Assembly: GCA_030435675.1 (NCBI GenBank)
Contig: CM059623.1
Coordinates: forward strand, 4,986,012 to 5,050,011
DNA: 64,000 bases
Direction of reading: 5' to 3'
DNA from: Steinernema hermaphroditum
Taxonomy: Eukaryota; Nematoda; Chromadorea; Rhabditida; Steinernematidae
Shown: in pieces, positions 32,451 through 46,286 of the stretch
Numbering within the stretch: the stretch's first letter is position 1
How the letters are laid out: every line of letters begins with the position of its first letter
Notes under the pieces: generated by a model
What the model was told of the DNA's origin: nothing
What the model saw: the letters and a program-made list of their open reading frames with translations, nothing else
Database searches by the model: none
Position numbers and translations under genes: made by a program

Positions 32451-34742
32451 ATGAGCGCCAGCGCGCTGGTCGCCCCACTAGTGATCGTCTTTCTGCTGGT
32501 CCTCGCGCTCCTCAACAAGTACGGTAATTTCCGGAAACAGACGGTGCTTGTCTCCGTCTCAACCTTCGTAGGATGGTACTTCTCTTTCCTCATCATATTC
32601 ATTCTCCCACTCGACATCTCCATCGTAAGTCGCATTGCGCTACTCTAGGAGCTACAGTACCCCATTTAGACGTTCTACAACAAGTGCCTTTTCGATGAGG
32701 AGCGCATGCGAAACGAGACAGCGACGATGGAAGGTGCCGCGTTCTCCAATGTGTCTATCGAGTGCGAGCAGCCGAACGGATACGTACCGGGCAACGTGCT
32801 CCTCGCGATGTGGAGAGTTGTCTACTGGACTTCGCAGCTTCTCACATGGTATGTTTGCAGATTACGGTAGTCCGGTGCTTGATGAGCGTCCGTTCAGGAT
32901 CGTCCTCCCCTTGATGCAAAGCTATTCCCGTGCTGGTGAGTTCACCGTCAGTGGAAAACTGCGCTCGGCTGCCTACAACAACGCGATTTACTACGCCACG
33001 TACTTCACTGTCTTCTTCGTTCTTCTGATCTATGCCGTATCGAAGGGCCTCACCCTAAATTTGTAGGCATTCCTTTGTGATCTCTCGCTACAGTACCCTT
33101 TCAGCGAACATCTGAAAGTGATCCTCGTTTCGGCGTCCAACACTTGGGGACTCTTCTTGCTGACCGTTCTTCTGGGTTACGGTCTTGTGGAAGTTCCCCG
33201 GCAACTGTGGCAGATGGGAAACAAAGGGTATCGCTTGAACAAGACCTATTTTGATATTGATAAGCTGTCAGCCGATAAGAACGATGCGGAGGAAGCCATC
33301 AAAGAAACGTATCGGTCGGTGGAGTGACTGTTCTTTGCACTGAACTGGCGATTGCAGGGAATCGCGTGAGATCCTGACACTTCTGCGGAACGAGCATGGA
33401 TATCGCGACTTGGCACAGATCATAGTTTCGGAATTTTCGTCCGAAGTTGTGACGCAGATCACTTCCGGAAGGCCTTCTTCGTCGTACGCCTCCTCATCGT
33501 ACACTTCAAATGATGTGGGTACGGTAGGAAACGAAGCCTTTCTGGTAGGTCGCGCTCCTGATTCTCGCACAGATCTCTGTAATTTCAGATCAAATTCCAC
33601 AAGCGAGTTCTGGACTCCATCCAGAACCACCATCGAACTCAAGCCCAGTGGAACGCCCTGATGGAGAGGGCGCTCTTCCTGGAAGACATCGAGCAGGCGA
33701 CGGCCGTCGGGAAGCTGTCTTCGAGGGGCGAGTCGGGTCTCGTACCCGTTCCCCCCGTGGTGCGCTTCTACTGGCAAGTGTTCATGAAGCGCCCTCTCCT
33801 GCAACTCTGTGGGATCGTCTTCGCCTCGATGACCGTGCTGATCATGTGGAGCGAATGCACGTTCTTCATCGTCTCTCCTACGTTGACGCTTGCGGCGCGC
33901 CTTCTGCATTCCCTCGCGATAGGCTACCACTACAAGTATATTCAGGTATCAACACTTCCTGTAGACTCTTACGATCCAGTTGGTTCAGATTTGTGCCATG
34001 GTTCTGATCTCCTACTTGTGCGTATGTGCCTACTACACTGTCTTCAAACTCAAGATTTACCGCTACTACCATCTGGATCCCCATCACCAAACGGACGCCA
34101 ACAGTTTGCTCTTCAGTGCCATGTAGGTCAGACAGTCGCCATACGTCTCTGAACTCTGTTTCCTAGACTTCTCTGCCGACTCACTCCACCGATCTGTTTG
34201 AACTTTCTGGGCATGATTCACCTCGACTCGCACATCACTTCCGACCTTGGTTTTGGCACGGAGACCCAATTCACGCGATTGATGGGCCATTTGGACGTGA
34301 TACCCTTTGTTGCGAAAGGAATCAACATCTACCTGCCCATCTTGATCGTGATTCTCTGTCTCAGCACGTGGTTCCGGTAAGAAGGGCATCTAGGCCTGTA
34401 CCCATCTTGCCGTTCAGGCTAGGAACACGCATCCTGCACTCACTTGGGATTGATCAGTTTGTGAGCGACGACGAGATGACCGCCGAGATGGTGCAGAGCG
34501 GGAGGGCGATCGTGGCCCTCGAGCGGAACCGCATCAACCGGGAGATCAATCGCGAGCAAAGGGAGCAGTACTGGGCCGACAAGCTGCAGCAGCACAGCGC
34601 CTCGCAGAGGGACGTCGAGGCGCAGGATCAGTTCGACTACACAAACCAGGGCTTCTCCGACCGCACGCCGATCATGTCCGCCGAATTCGGACAGTCACGC
34701 GACCCCCATCACCCCCCAACCGATCTCTTCAGCGACATGTGA
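32451..34742 (+). CDS. lmbd-2: LMBRD2-type multi-pass membrane protein
   Basis: The product matches LMBR1 domain-containing protein 2 along its length. TM1 region: [20 protein letters not shown]; then FIILPLD-like [49 protein letters not shown] and [35 protein letters not shown] and [15 protein letters not shown] are family hallmarks near the C-terminus. About nine membrane segments are visible. Human LMBRD2 has been linked to GPCR and beta-arrestin signalling. Several introns (32652, 32861, 33088, 33517) carry the TACNGTA element. The start is the first ATG after a stop-containing leader. It ends in an acidic, Gln-rich tail. Confidence 0.94.
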
Positions 34743-34994
34743 TGATCTCAGCGCCGGGCGGGGCTCTTGTACATAATGGATCACTTCGCTAAACGAGGTC
34801 GATTTGCCATAATAACTGTCTTAACTTATTTATTGGTTAGGTGCTTGTACAGTTTTTGTCCTAGTCTGTCCTTGTTGTGTTTTTTCAGTTTTAAAATTTT
34901 ATAAAACTTCCTTCAACAACAACACGTTTTAACAATGTACACGATTCTTTTGGAAAGTCTGAGCATCTGAGGGAGAGAGCTATGGAGCGGCGAT

Positions 34995-37007
34995 TCAAGA
35001 TCGAATCACGAACGACTTAGAGGAGGAACTGGTGCGGAAAATGGCGGCGGCCAGCATCGCCGAGAGACCCATCGTGGCGAGGTAAAGCGTCGCCAGCAGC
35101 GCAGAGCCCACGGCGAAGGCGCTCTTCTCCATGCACGTCTGCACGGGGCCCTCGAGGGCGGAGGACTCGTTGAGCGCCGCCGTGAGGGCGGCCGCCTGGT
35201 AGCGGAGCGGCCCCGATGGGTCCACGACGGTCATCCGCCCGCTGATGATGACGCTGCTATCGTCTTCGGAGTCGTCGAAAGCCCCCGAAGACATCGCTGT
35301 CGTGTCTCGCTTGCTCCTCTTCGAACACGTCTAGAAGAGAGGGTTACGGTAAAAGCCCAGTGGTGAATACCGTAGTCTTTTGACAGAGGTGGGACTCGTC
35401 GAAGCCGAGGAGGTGCATGTGCTCGTGCTGGATGACGCAAGTCTTGACGTGACACTTCATCCAGACGTCTTCGGCGTCGGGGAAGTTAAAGGCCATCGCG
35501 TCGGCGAACGCTTTTTTCGAGTTCTCCGCGTACTGGACGTTCGACATGATGTGGTCATCGAGGGTGCATCCGTTGTCGAGGACCTTGATCTTGCGCCCAT
35601 CCAGGGTCTCGGCCAAGCAGTCGAACACGCGAATTCCGTAGATTTCTGCAACAGTGGAGTTTAGAAAAGAGCGCTAAGGTGAGAATGGTGGTAGCTATGA
35701 AAGCTATACACAGTTTACATCCCCAAATGTTCGAGCGCCTAAAATCACGAAAAGAATGTCAGGAATGAGGACTCTTATAACAACGCAACCCTTCTTTGCC
35801 TTCTGTTTTGATTTCGCCCGTGTTCGTTTGTTTGTTATTTAAGCGGCCGCGCCCCTCGAAAACTTCGAGCGAACCCATTCCTCCACCTTCGTCCCACATA
35901 TCATCGCTGTTCTACTTTCGGGCGCCGCCAACTTGAAAAAGAAACGACGGAATGCGGAGTTTGGCGCTCTTGACCTTGGCTGCGCCGAGTGCAACAAGCC
36001 TTTGTTGCCGAAGCACTAACCCGAAGGTCTCCTCAGGTGCCAGATGAACATCAGCGGCGTGCCGAGCGGCACGGTGCCCGCAGGCTGAAGATTCGGATCG
36101 GGAACACGGCCGGGGACGATGGTTAGCGCCACTTCTGGCGGCTCGGCGACTCCAGTAAGAACTCCGCGAGTCGTGATGTCCCTGAAAGTGGAGATGTTGG
36201 CAATGGACAATAAAGCTACGCCTGAACTCATAAAGGTGTTCAATTACATGCCATAAAACGAATTGGCATATCGAAAGAGCAGATTCTTGAAAGGAAAGGC
36301 GTTGATGTATTTAAAAAGGGAACATAAAGACTTACGAGATGAAGTTGAACTTCGTGGCCACAGTGAACTGCTGTTGCTGGAAGAGGCAGTGCACGGCGAA
36401 GGCACGATCGCCCACGGTGACGAAGTTGGGGTGGAAGGAAAAGACGAACACCGTGAAGATCTCGAGTTCCCTGGAGTCGGGCTGAAATGGCGCCGCCGTA
36501 ATTAACCGAAACGTGATCAGATCATAATCGCCCACTATCGACACGTTCTATCGGCGCCCTCCGATGAACTCCGCCGATAGCGGATAAGAAAAAGTGATCG
36601 ATGTGGCGACTTACATTTCTTCGCATCTCCAGGCCGCACCTCGACAGCTCGCTGAGGGGAATCTCGTATCGTGGCTTCAGCGAGCCCTTCAGCTTCTCGT
36701 AGGCCCTGTAGCAGCCCTCCGTTCGGCGCCAGTTCTTGATGAAGATGACGCCCTCGAAGTCGTTTCTCGTCTTGCCTTCGATGAGAATCGTTTCTGGACC
36801 GCATGTTACTTTAGGGGTTTCTGAACAAGTCGGGGATTACGGTAATATCTAGAGAAGTAAGACTCACCTATTAAGGAGTTGTTGACGGTCTTGGCCGACG
36901 TGGGAGCGACCTAAATTCGAGAAAGAGGGTAATCGATGGGAAGTGCAAAAACTTACCAGAAGAACGGCGGCAGCAATTAGGAGAGGCAACATGCCGACGC
37001 GCATCAT
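34995..37007 (-). CDS. Cuticlin-like ZP-domain membrane protein
   Basis: Starts MMRVGMLPLLIAAAVLLV, a signal peptide (ATG 37007). The ZP-N part has VTCGPETILIEGKTRNDFEG, GVIFIKNW and Cys at canonical spacing. The linker and ZP-C have FTVFVFSFHPNFVTVGDRAF, IYGIRVFDCLAETLDG, DNGCTLDDHIMSNVQY and VWMKCHVKTCV, the pattern of nematode cuticlins. A furin-like site KRSKRD follows the ZP domain, then a C-terminal membrane segment (AFAVGSALLATLYLATMGL). It is likely cleaved and assembled into cuticle or apical matrix. One intron (about 35648-36010) is longer than the rest. It begins 334 bases downstream of RPL39 on the same strand. Confidence 0.88.
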
Positions 37008-37306
37008 CGCTGGTGGCAATGTGCGCGAAACGTCGATTTCTTCGGCGCCTGAAGTCAACCTTGACCCAGAACAGGGTCACTCGACTTTCTTGGGGCGGCT
37101 AGAGGGAGGGCGGATGGTCGATGGCCGTGAGGAAGACGGAGTTCCCGAGAAGGCAACGCCGGTGTTGCCATAAACGTCGGTGACTCGCTGACCGCGACGA
37201 CCTTCGCAGGAAACGGAGAATTAGCGGTGACTGAGTGGATTACAGAACGGAATTTCGACGTTCCAGTGCACGTTAGGGAACCCGGGTCAAAGTTAGAAAA
37301 TTGTGG

Positions 37307-37312
37307 TTTATT
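37307..37312 (-). promoter_or_regulatory. Polyadenylation signal for RPL39
   Basis: AATAAA on the minus strand, 29 bases after the RPL39 stop codon. Confidence 0.6.
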
Positions 37313-37340
37313 CGAACAGTAACAACAGGGGCATATCGAG

Positions 37341-37546
37341 CTAGATCTTGAGCTTCGTTTGGCGCCAGTTGCGGCGCTTAGTATTTACGCCGGTTTTCCC
37401 TCCGCTTTTCATGTGATTCCAGTTGGGAAGAGGTCTAAAAAGGAGAGGCTGAATGAGAGGGATACGGTGTGAAGGTCTCACCTATTCTGCTTCGCCCTCT
37501 TCGCCAACTTCCGTTTTGTAACGAATGACTTTGTTTTGGCCGACAT
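37341..37546 (-). CDS. rpl-39: 60S ribosomal protein L39 (eL39)
   Basis: Two exons (37546-37482 and 37434-37341, intron 47 bases) encode 52 residues: MSAKTKSFVTKRKLAKRAKQ, then NRPLPNWNHMKSGGKTG and TKRRNWRQTKLKI. Family length is 51 residues, and the WxxMKxG and KRRxWRxTKL motifs are all present. It lines the exit tunnel of the cytosolic ribosome. The ATG is five bases after a TGTTTCAG acceptor. Confidence 0.96.
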
Positions 37547-37655
37547 AACTTCTGAAACAGTGCTAACCGATAGACCCGATTCGTCTCGTTGCGTTTACAT
37601 ATTTTGGGAAACAAGGATCATACCATCGGAAAGCGCGCTTCAAAAAAGATTATGT

Positions 37656-38474
37656 GAGAAAATATCCCAGCGAGAAAATATCCCTGCGAAAAAATATCCC
37701 AGCGAGAAAATATCCCTGCGAGAAAATATCCCAGCTATGGCAGCAAGTCATACTCATTTCCCTTGCGCTTACGCTCTGCTGCTTCTTCGGGTGCTTGATT
37801 TTAGCAGTTTTTTCCTTATCTTCTGTTGTAGTCACTCTCCACACTTCTGTGATCCACCAAAGCAGGATTAAACTAAAAATCGGGTAGAAATGGGGTAGAT
37901 CGCCTGTAACTCCATAAGTAGGAATTGAGACCTTCAGAAGTACTAGGATATCAGCGAAGCCGTCAAGACAACAGGGCTCGCCCTTCGGGCTCGCATTAAA
38001 TCAATAGGCATAGTCCTAAGCCGGAGCCTAAGCCAAGCCGGGGTTTTTCTAAGCTAGGCTGGGGTTTGCCTAAGCCAAGCCTGGATGTTAGGCTAAGCAC
38101 AAAAATGAATATGGGGCTCGCTTCGCACACCCGCAGCCTGAATTTGCAGACTGCAATCTGCGAAAATAAGCGGATCCTAGATTATCCATAACGAGAGATG
38201 AGAGAGAGCTTGTGCGGAGCGAACGATTGACGGGATCAATGGTGCAAGAAGAAACTCATTTGTCTCGTTTGCCCATTCCAGACAGTTCCCTAATTTTCAA
38301 ACTATAGAAGGTAGGCCGCCCAACGCGAAAAGAGGCTGTCTTTGTGATGCATTTGCCGAAGAACAGAAGACTATTGCCATAGCTGGGATATTTTCTCCCG
38401 AGATATTTTCTCGCGGGATATTTTCTCACAGGGATATTTTCTCCCGGGATATTTTCTCGCAGGGATATTTTCTC
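37656..38474. repeat. Foldback element with inverted 16-base minisatellite arms
   Basis: Left arm 37656-37740: five exact-period 16-base units (GAGAAAATATCCCAGC alternating with GAGAAAATATCCCTGC) ending in CTATGG. Right arm 38377-38474: begins CCATAGCTGGGATATTTTCT, the exact reverse complement of the left arm end, then six units with slight spacing changes. The 636-base interior contains a second repeat family (CCTAAGCC/GGCTTAGG-like, 38010-38090). No protein is encoded. Confidence 0.85.
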
Positions 38475-39314
38475 CACCAACGTTCAAAAAACACCGCTTA
38501 AAGGGGTCCGTCTATCTTTGCGCACCTCACTGTAGAAGTGAACCACGAAAGACCTAAAAAGCCTTCCGCCTTATACAGTGGCCACAGATGGAATGCAGAA
38601 TAAGCAACGTCTCTCCTGCAGCAAAAAAAAAGAAAGCAGAGTGAGTAGCCCTGGACCTACTCGCACATTTTCGAAAATCATATGAAGCGACTGCCTTCAC
38701 TCGTCGAATGGAATCTCTGCCCTCAGATAGCTTAACCAAATTCTCGCTGCATAGCTCTGCATAGCGCACATCTCTGAAGCACAAACTCAGGCGGAATCTT
38801 CAAGTTCCGAAAATTCCGACCGATTCAAAGGTTTCAAATTTGCAGAGTGAAATTGCTGAATTCCTTCACCAGACGAGTTGGGTTCTCACAAAGAATGCCC
38901 TGCACAGGTTCACTTTGTCGGTGGTTCCCGTGATATTCAAAGACTTTTTGAAGAAGATTCGCGAGATTTGCGCCTTTGGATGTTGACGAGATGAATGGAT
39001 TTCGCAAGACCCGGGTATCTTTGGAGTTCTACATAGTCGTATGGGCTCGAGTGCGAGCTGGTGCTCTGCTCAAGAGCAGCTACTTTTTCGGCCATCCTGT
39101 GCGTTTACTCTCGCGCAACTGACCGTTTCCTTCTTTTTAAATCATTGCTGTCTGAGTCTCGGCTGGCTTTTGCAAGATTGCAAAAAATGTTGAGTGCATT
39201 TTGACTAAGTTACGTAATTAATGATCGGTAGCAAATCGGTTCCCAGCGCGCAAACCTAAAAGATTGTGATTTATTTCCGTTTTATTGTGTACTAATTCTC
39301 CTAATGTTTCAGAT
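38475..39314. other. Intergenic, no gene recognised
   Basis: Leader and promoter of the RPA43-like gene at the right end. No domain or repeat identified. Confidence 0.35.
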
Positions 39315-40847
39315 ATGGGACGTTTTTTCACAAAGAAGGATACGATGAACGCGGACTTGTCGACGAACTTGTCGTTCAAGGAAGCTCGTCAGCTCATGAA
39401 GGAGTACAGCTCACTGATCGCCGTCAAAGAGAAGCGTCATTTCGTTCTCAACTGGAGCGCTACCGGGGATCAGTACGATGTCATTTGGAAGATCGTTGAG
39501 AAGTCGATCGGAAACTACAACCGAAGAGTTCGTGGAATCCCTATTGCCATTGGAAAGATTCAAATCGACTCGAAGATATTTATTGTAGAAGAAGGAAGAA
39601 AGATTCACATAGACGCAGTTATTCCACAGATCATCTTCAGGTTGGTTATTATACTCTACTCTACGAGTCGACATTGTTTGTGAGATTTGAATAGTGCAAA
39701 TCAGCTGACCTTTGACAAGATGGTGCATATCTCCGCTAGTTTCGTTGAGATTCACAGACCTGCACAAAATCTCTTCGCCTTCGGCATTAGAACAAATTCC
39801 CACAACTAGGTCATCATGCAATTAATTTTCATTACATTGCATTACATTTACTCTTGAATCAATGACATTCGTCATGCAAGATATCTCATAATGCTCAAAG
39901 GAGAACCGTATATCACCGTAGTAGCTGCTGATCTTCTTTCTTCGGCGCAGAGCGCGACGTCCGAATTGAAGACAGCTATCCCATCAATGTGCGCGGGCTT
40001 CGAAGCGACAAAGAGGCTGTATGCAGAACATGCGCGGTGGTGGAGCATAACAGGCGACGTGGAGTCCCGTCTTCGGTGCGGTTGACGGAGCAGACTTCGG
40101 AGTTGGGGCGATTCTTCAGCTTGAGTGGACGGCGCAGGTGGTCGGGCGAAGCTGACGGTCTTCTTGGCGAGATATAATTCGGCTTACGTTTCACGCCAGC
40201 CACGACGGATTGGAACGGGGCGAGATTCAAGATTCACATAGACACAGTTATTCCACGATCATTGTGCCAACAACGACGGCCGAGAACAACCGCTTACTCA
40301 ACTCATTCCGCTCAGACAGCCTCAGAGAGAGAGCGAGTGGACGACCCGATCGCTGGGAACACAAATGAAAGACCAACGGGGCGATGCCCGGCGATCGATG
40401 CCCGCGCAAACTAATGGGAACGCTGCATTCTATTCGGATTCGTCTGCTCCACCGAAATCAGAAGAAATTAATTTTCATTACTCTAAAAACTGAAAATCAC
40501 CAGGGTGGCAGGCTCGTACAGTAATAAAGAGTGAAGCATGAATGATTTCTTTGGCAAACTACTCTTTTCCCTGTCTTGATCGTCATCCTGTTAGCACTGG
40601 GCCTGTTGCAACCTTCTTAAACCCGTGTCTCTCTTTCAGGCCGAAAAAGGGCGAAGCATACCGCTGCGAGGTCACTTCGTCCGACAAGAAGTTCTACAAC
40701 GGATTCCTTTTCAACAAAATAGCAGTGGGACTGGTGCCAAAAAACGAAAACACTCACCCGGACAAGGCAGGCCAAGCAAAGTTCTACTTCACAAATATCC
40801 AAGTCAAAGGAAACATTTGCCAGATACGTGGCAAAATGGTGCCGTAG
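39315..40847 (+). CDS. RNA polymerase I subunit RPA43-like protein
   Basis: Two exons: 39315-39640 and about 40639-40847. It starts MGRFFTKKDTMNADLSTNLS three bases after a GTTTCAG acceptor. The region RGIPIAIGKIQIDSKIFIVE ... IHIDAVIPQIIFRPKKGEAY followed by FYNGFLFNKIAVGL resembles the Rpb7-N plus OB arrangement of RPA43/POLR1F (an I-H-x-D segment and FRPxxG). It would be part of the Pol I stalk in the nucleolus. Similarity is moderate, so a Pol II/III stalk paralogue is not excluded. The 1-kb intron is exceptional here and contains a copy of exon-1 sequence. PPME1 starts 141 bases downstream on the same strand. Confidence 0.55.
40230..40262 (+). repeat. Intronic copy of the RPA43-like exon end
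   Basis: GATTCACATAGACACAGTTA and the following TTCCACGATCAT match 39602-39634, the end of exon 1, with one substitution and a two-base loss. It lacks the splice donor. Confidence 0.65.
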
Positions 40848-40987
40848 TTGTTGCGCAGTTGTTGATTTTGTTGTTATATCTTTTTTCGTTGTTAAAGTTT
40901 ATTTGCCGTAATTGAAATTCTTGTGATATTCGTTCTGGAACAATTCCTATCTCCGATGAGATGTGATGGTGCATGGAGAGGTTTTAG

Positions 40988-42110
40988 ATGGTGGATGAAA
41001 AGGCACACGCCGTTGAGCACAGCCCTATCGGTTGGGAGGAGTTCTTCACAGCAAAAGTGCTCGTGGAGACAGAGAACGGCGACCGCTTCAACGTCTATCG
41101 GAAGGGCGATAAAGGACCCGTATTTTATCTGCTGCACGGCGGCGGATACACCGGACTAACGTGGTGCTGCTTTGTGGTTCGTGATATCTTCAGCGCTCGT
41201 CTTTGAAATGTCATCTTCCAGGAGGAGCTGACAAAGCAAGTCGAATGCCAAGTGGTTGCTCCGGATCTTCGAGGCCATGGTGAGACAAAGACGACCGATG
41301 ACTACAACCTTTCGGTGGATCAGCAGCTTCAGTAAGTAATTTAAAGCACATAAACACGTTAACTCTGTGGGAGACAGTCTCCCCTCGTATAGGGGAAGCT
41401 AATGTTGTCATTTGCAGGGATATCAAGAACATCTACGACAGCATCTTCCCCCAGAAGGACAACTTTCCCCATTGCATTCTGATCGGACACAGCATGGGAG
41501 GCGCCCTCGCCGTTCACGCCTCGGAACGCGAGCTCATCCCGAACACGTTCGCTCTCGCAGTGATCGACGTCGTGGAGGGCACGGCGGTGGCGGCGCTCAA
41601 GCAGATGCGGACCGTGCTGATGCACCGTCCGAAGCAGTTCCCTGACGAGAGCAGCGCCATCGACTGGGCGTGCAGGACGGGCGCTTGCAGAAACCTCCGT
41701 CAGGCGAGGGTATCGATGCCTTCGCAGCTCAGAAAAATCCAATCCGGAGAAACGAAGCGAAACCATCTCGTAAGGGATAAGCACATGTTGTGCCTGTAAG
41801 ACCATTTCAGGGCCTTACGTGGAAGATCGACTTGGCGCTTACGGAGCCGCACTGGCCGACGTGGTTCGAAGGACTCTCGCAGAAGTTCCTTAAATGCAAA
41901 CCGACGAAAATGCTGATTCTGGCGCACGTAGACCGATTGGACAAGGATCTGACCGTGGCGCAGATGCAGGGGAAGTTCCACCAAGTAGTGCTCCCCAACT
42001 GCGGACACGCCGTCCACGAAGATGCACCCCATGAGGTCGCCAACCTGTTCGTGAGCCTTCTGAACCGCTACAAGGTGATCTTGCAGAAGAGCCGTCCGAA
42101 CAAAGCCTAG
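40988..42110 (+). CDS. Protein phosphatase methylesterase-1 (PPME1)
   Basis: PPME1 removes the C-terminal methyl ester from the PP2A catalytic subunit. Motifs: PVFYLLHGGGYTGLTWCCF, VVAPDLRGHGETK, CILIGHSMGGALAVH (nucleophile Ser in GHSMG), ALAVIDVVEGTAVAAL, NLRQARVSMPSQL, VDRLDKDLTVAQMQGKF and CGHAVHEDAP (catalytic His), all in the human order. The acidic insert of the human protein is much shorter. Introns fall at about 41174-41220, 41332-41418 and 41770-41811. The ATG directly follows a GGTTTTAG acceptor and the gene lies 141 bases after the RPA43-like gene, so it is a likely downstream operon gene. Confidence 0.95.
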
Positions 42111-42154
42111 AAACGATCTCCCTTGTATCCATAGAACATTTTTAACTTATTGCT

Positions 42155-42160
42155 AATAAA
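42155..42160 (+). promoter_or_regulatory. Polyadenylation signal for PPME1
   Basis: AATAAA 45 bases after the PPME1 stop codon; the convergent eIF2B-alpha gene ends 36 bases further on. Confidence 0.6.
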
Positions 42161-42195
42161 CATGAGAAATATTTTATTGGTTCAACAAAATCACG

Positions 42196-43315
42196 TTACG
42201 TGTACAACTTGATTAGTTCGTCGCCAACTGCGGCAGGAGTCAAGATTCCTAGATCAGTGAAAAGCAGCTTGATGAATTGCGGTGGCGTGTAGTCCGTGAG
42301 CGGGTGTTCTTCTTGGAGATTTGGCTTGGATCGCTTCAGTGTCGACGTGTGGTACTAAATGAGCTGAAATGAGGTGGAGTGGACAAGACTGCAGCTTACC
42401 TTGAATTCGTCCGGAATGTCACTTTGGTTCAGTGGATACTCCTTCACGAATTTGATGCTCTCCGACATCACGTAGACCGGCTTGTTGAAGGCGTGTGCAC
42501 ACACGGCCATGGAGAGAGTTCCGATCTGAAGAAAGAAGAAGTCAGCTTCACTAAAACCAGATATGCTTGCCTTGTTGATGATGCCACCCGTCTCCATCAC
42601 CCCCTCGGCTCCAACGAGCACCATATCTACCGATTCCATCAGGTATCCTACGGCGCTGTCCAGGATCAGTATCGATGGAATACCGGCCTTCTTCAGGTAC
42701 TCGTGTGCCCTTCTTCCGGATTCGTCGGGTTGCGATTCCGTCGTGTAGACGTGCATGTCCAGACCTTCTTTGTGTGCATCTACCAGCGCCTCCAGTACGA
42801 CTTTCGAGAAAGAGTGGGTCATGACCTTCTAAACAAGCGAAGCGCGTGTATGTCATCGGAGGAGGTGCAAGATTACCATTCCGCTCTTGAGGAAAGGCCT
42901 GGCGCAACTGGAGATCTTCTTGCGGGATTGTCCCACACGCTCTATGAAGTCCTTACCGCGCTTTCGGTACACCTGGACAAGTCCCTCGACGCTCTCGCGG
43001 TTGATCACTTCACTCGAGGTCAGTGAGATGAAGCGCAGGAACAGTTCGCTGGCACTACGAACAGAGGCTCTGCTGTAATCGGTCTCTGACATCGCCGCGA
43101 TGGCCTTCTTCAGCTCGTCGACCAACTCGTTTACGGTGGCCACTGAAATCTCAACACAGCTAATCAAGCAGCTACACTTGGTACCCCTACCGTTGCTCGC
43201 TTCAATGCACATCATGAGCGTTTCGATGGCGGCCAACCCGGTCGATTTGCGGTTGTCCTCGTCGCCACTTAGCAGTGATGAGAAGAACTCTTTGGCGCTG
43301 TGTTCTGCTACCATA
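42196..43315 (-). CDS. Translation initiation factor eIF2B subunit alpha
   Basis: The regulatory alpha subunit of the guanine nucleotide exchange factor for eIF2, which senses eIF2-alpha phosphorylation. Motifs: [55 protein letters not shown] and the C-terminal [20 protein letters not shown] followed by LIKLYT, nearly identical to human EIF2B1. Introns of about 45 bases interrupt it. The ATG is four bases after a TTGCAG acceptor. It converges with PPME1. Confidence 0.95.
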
Positions 43316-43821
43316 CTTCTGCAACGAAACGCGTGAACATTGTGAACGTGAACAATAACATCAGCTACAAGCACGGACAGATAAATTCACGAAAGCGATA
43401 CAGAGATATGTGCAAAAAACTACGGAAACGTGACCTCTTATTAACCTAGCAACTTTGTTCCGCTATCTAGCTGGAGCAAGGTGCTAGAACAAGCAATCGT
43501 GGCACCAGCACCTTGGTCCACGAGAGGCGATCGTGCTGCAGAAATGTAGCGATGCATCTTGTCCACGTGAATACAGCGATCTCCATTTAACTCAAACAGA
43601 AAACGGACGCGGAGAAACCAAAATGAATTGTGGAATCTCCTCATTGCATCATCGAGATCTAAAAGAATCCTAAATTTAAAAGCCATATCTCCTGCAACGG
43701 GCACCCTGAATGTTCGTGTACCGTAACATTTCGCGCTATCGTTGAATCCTTTTCGGAAATGCCCCCTTCGACCACCTGATCCCATCTGGAAGCGCCTCTT
43801 ATCCTCGTTCTGTTTGCAGGT
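43316..43821. other. Intergenic between divergent eIF2B-alpha and NKAP
   Basis: Presumably a shared promoter region plus outrons. It contains one TACCGTAAC copy at about 43721. No coding evidence. Confidence 0.4.
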
Positions 43822-45759
<1,938 letters not shown>

Positions 45760-46286
45760 TTGTGTTTGACCATGTGTTATTTATTTTTGTTTTGTTAGTT
45801 GATTCGAAAACCGGTATTGTGAATGAACTAAGGGACCGTGAAGGTGTTTAGTCGTTCGTAGGTCGAGAGACCGGTCCTCCGGGTGTAATATCTCCGCATA
45901 TCACATAATCACGCGGCACATACGATAGGAGTCTGATGTATATTTAAGTTCGGTTTCAATCTTGAGACAGTCTGGACAAGGAAGGAGTCTAGATGTCTAC
46001 GTTTGTTCGGGAGAGAATTCAAGTGAGACAGAGTGCTTCATGCAGACAACGCACTCTTGCCTGGGATCTCTTCTCTTCGCCCCCGGAAACCTCAAATAGC
46101 AGCTGAGAACTGAACGAAGTGAACCTAGACGAGACGATCGCAACCAAGCCCTAACAGCGACAATCACCACTACAGGCACCAACCACACACGAAGATAAAA
46201 CACATTTTATAATTCTGAAAGAACAAATGAAAACAATAATTAACGTATTACAATTTAGCCACAGTTTCTTCTTGCCTACCATATAG
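45760..46286. other. Intergenic between convergent NKAP and pyrophosphatase
   Basis: 3' regions of both genes. No gene recognised; several TCTAGATGTCT-like words near 45990 have no obvious meaning. Confidence 0.4.

Noticed and set aside
37656..37740. CRISPR-like appearance of regular 16-base repeats
   Set aside because: The genome is eukaryotic, units are contiguous without spacers, and an inverted copy exists; it is a minisatellite arm.
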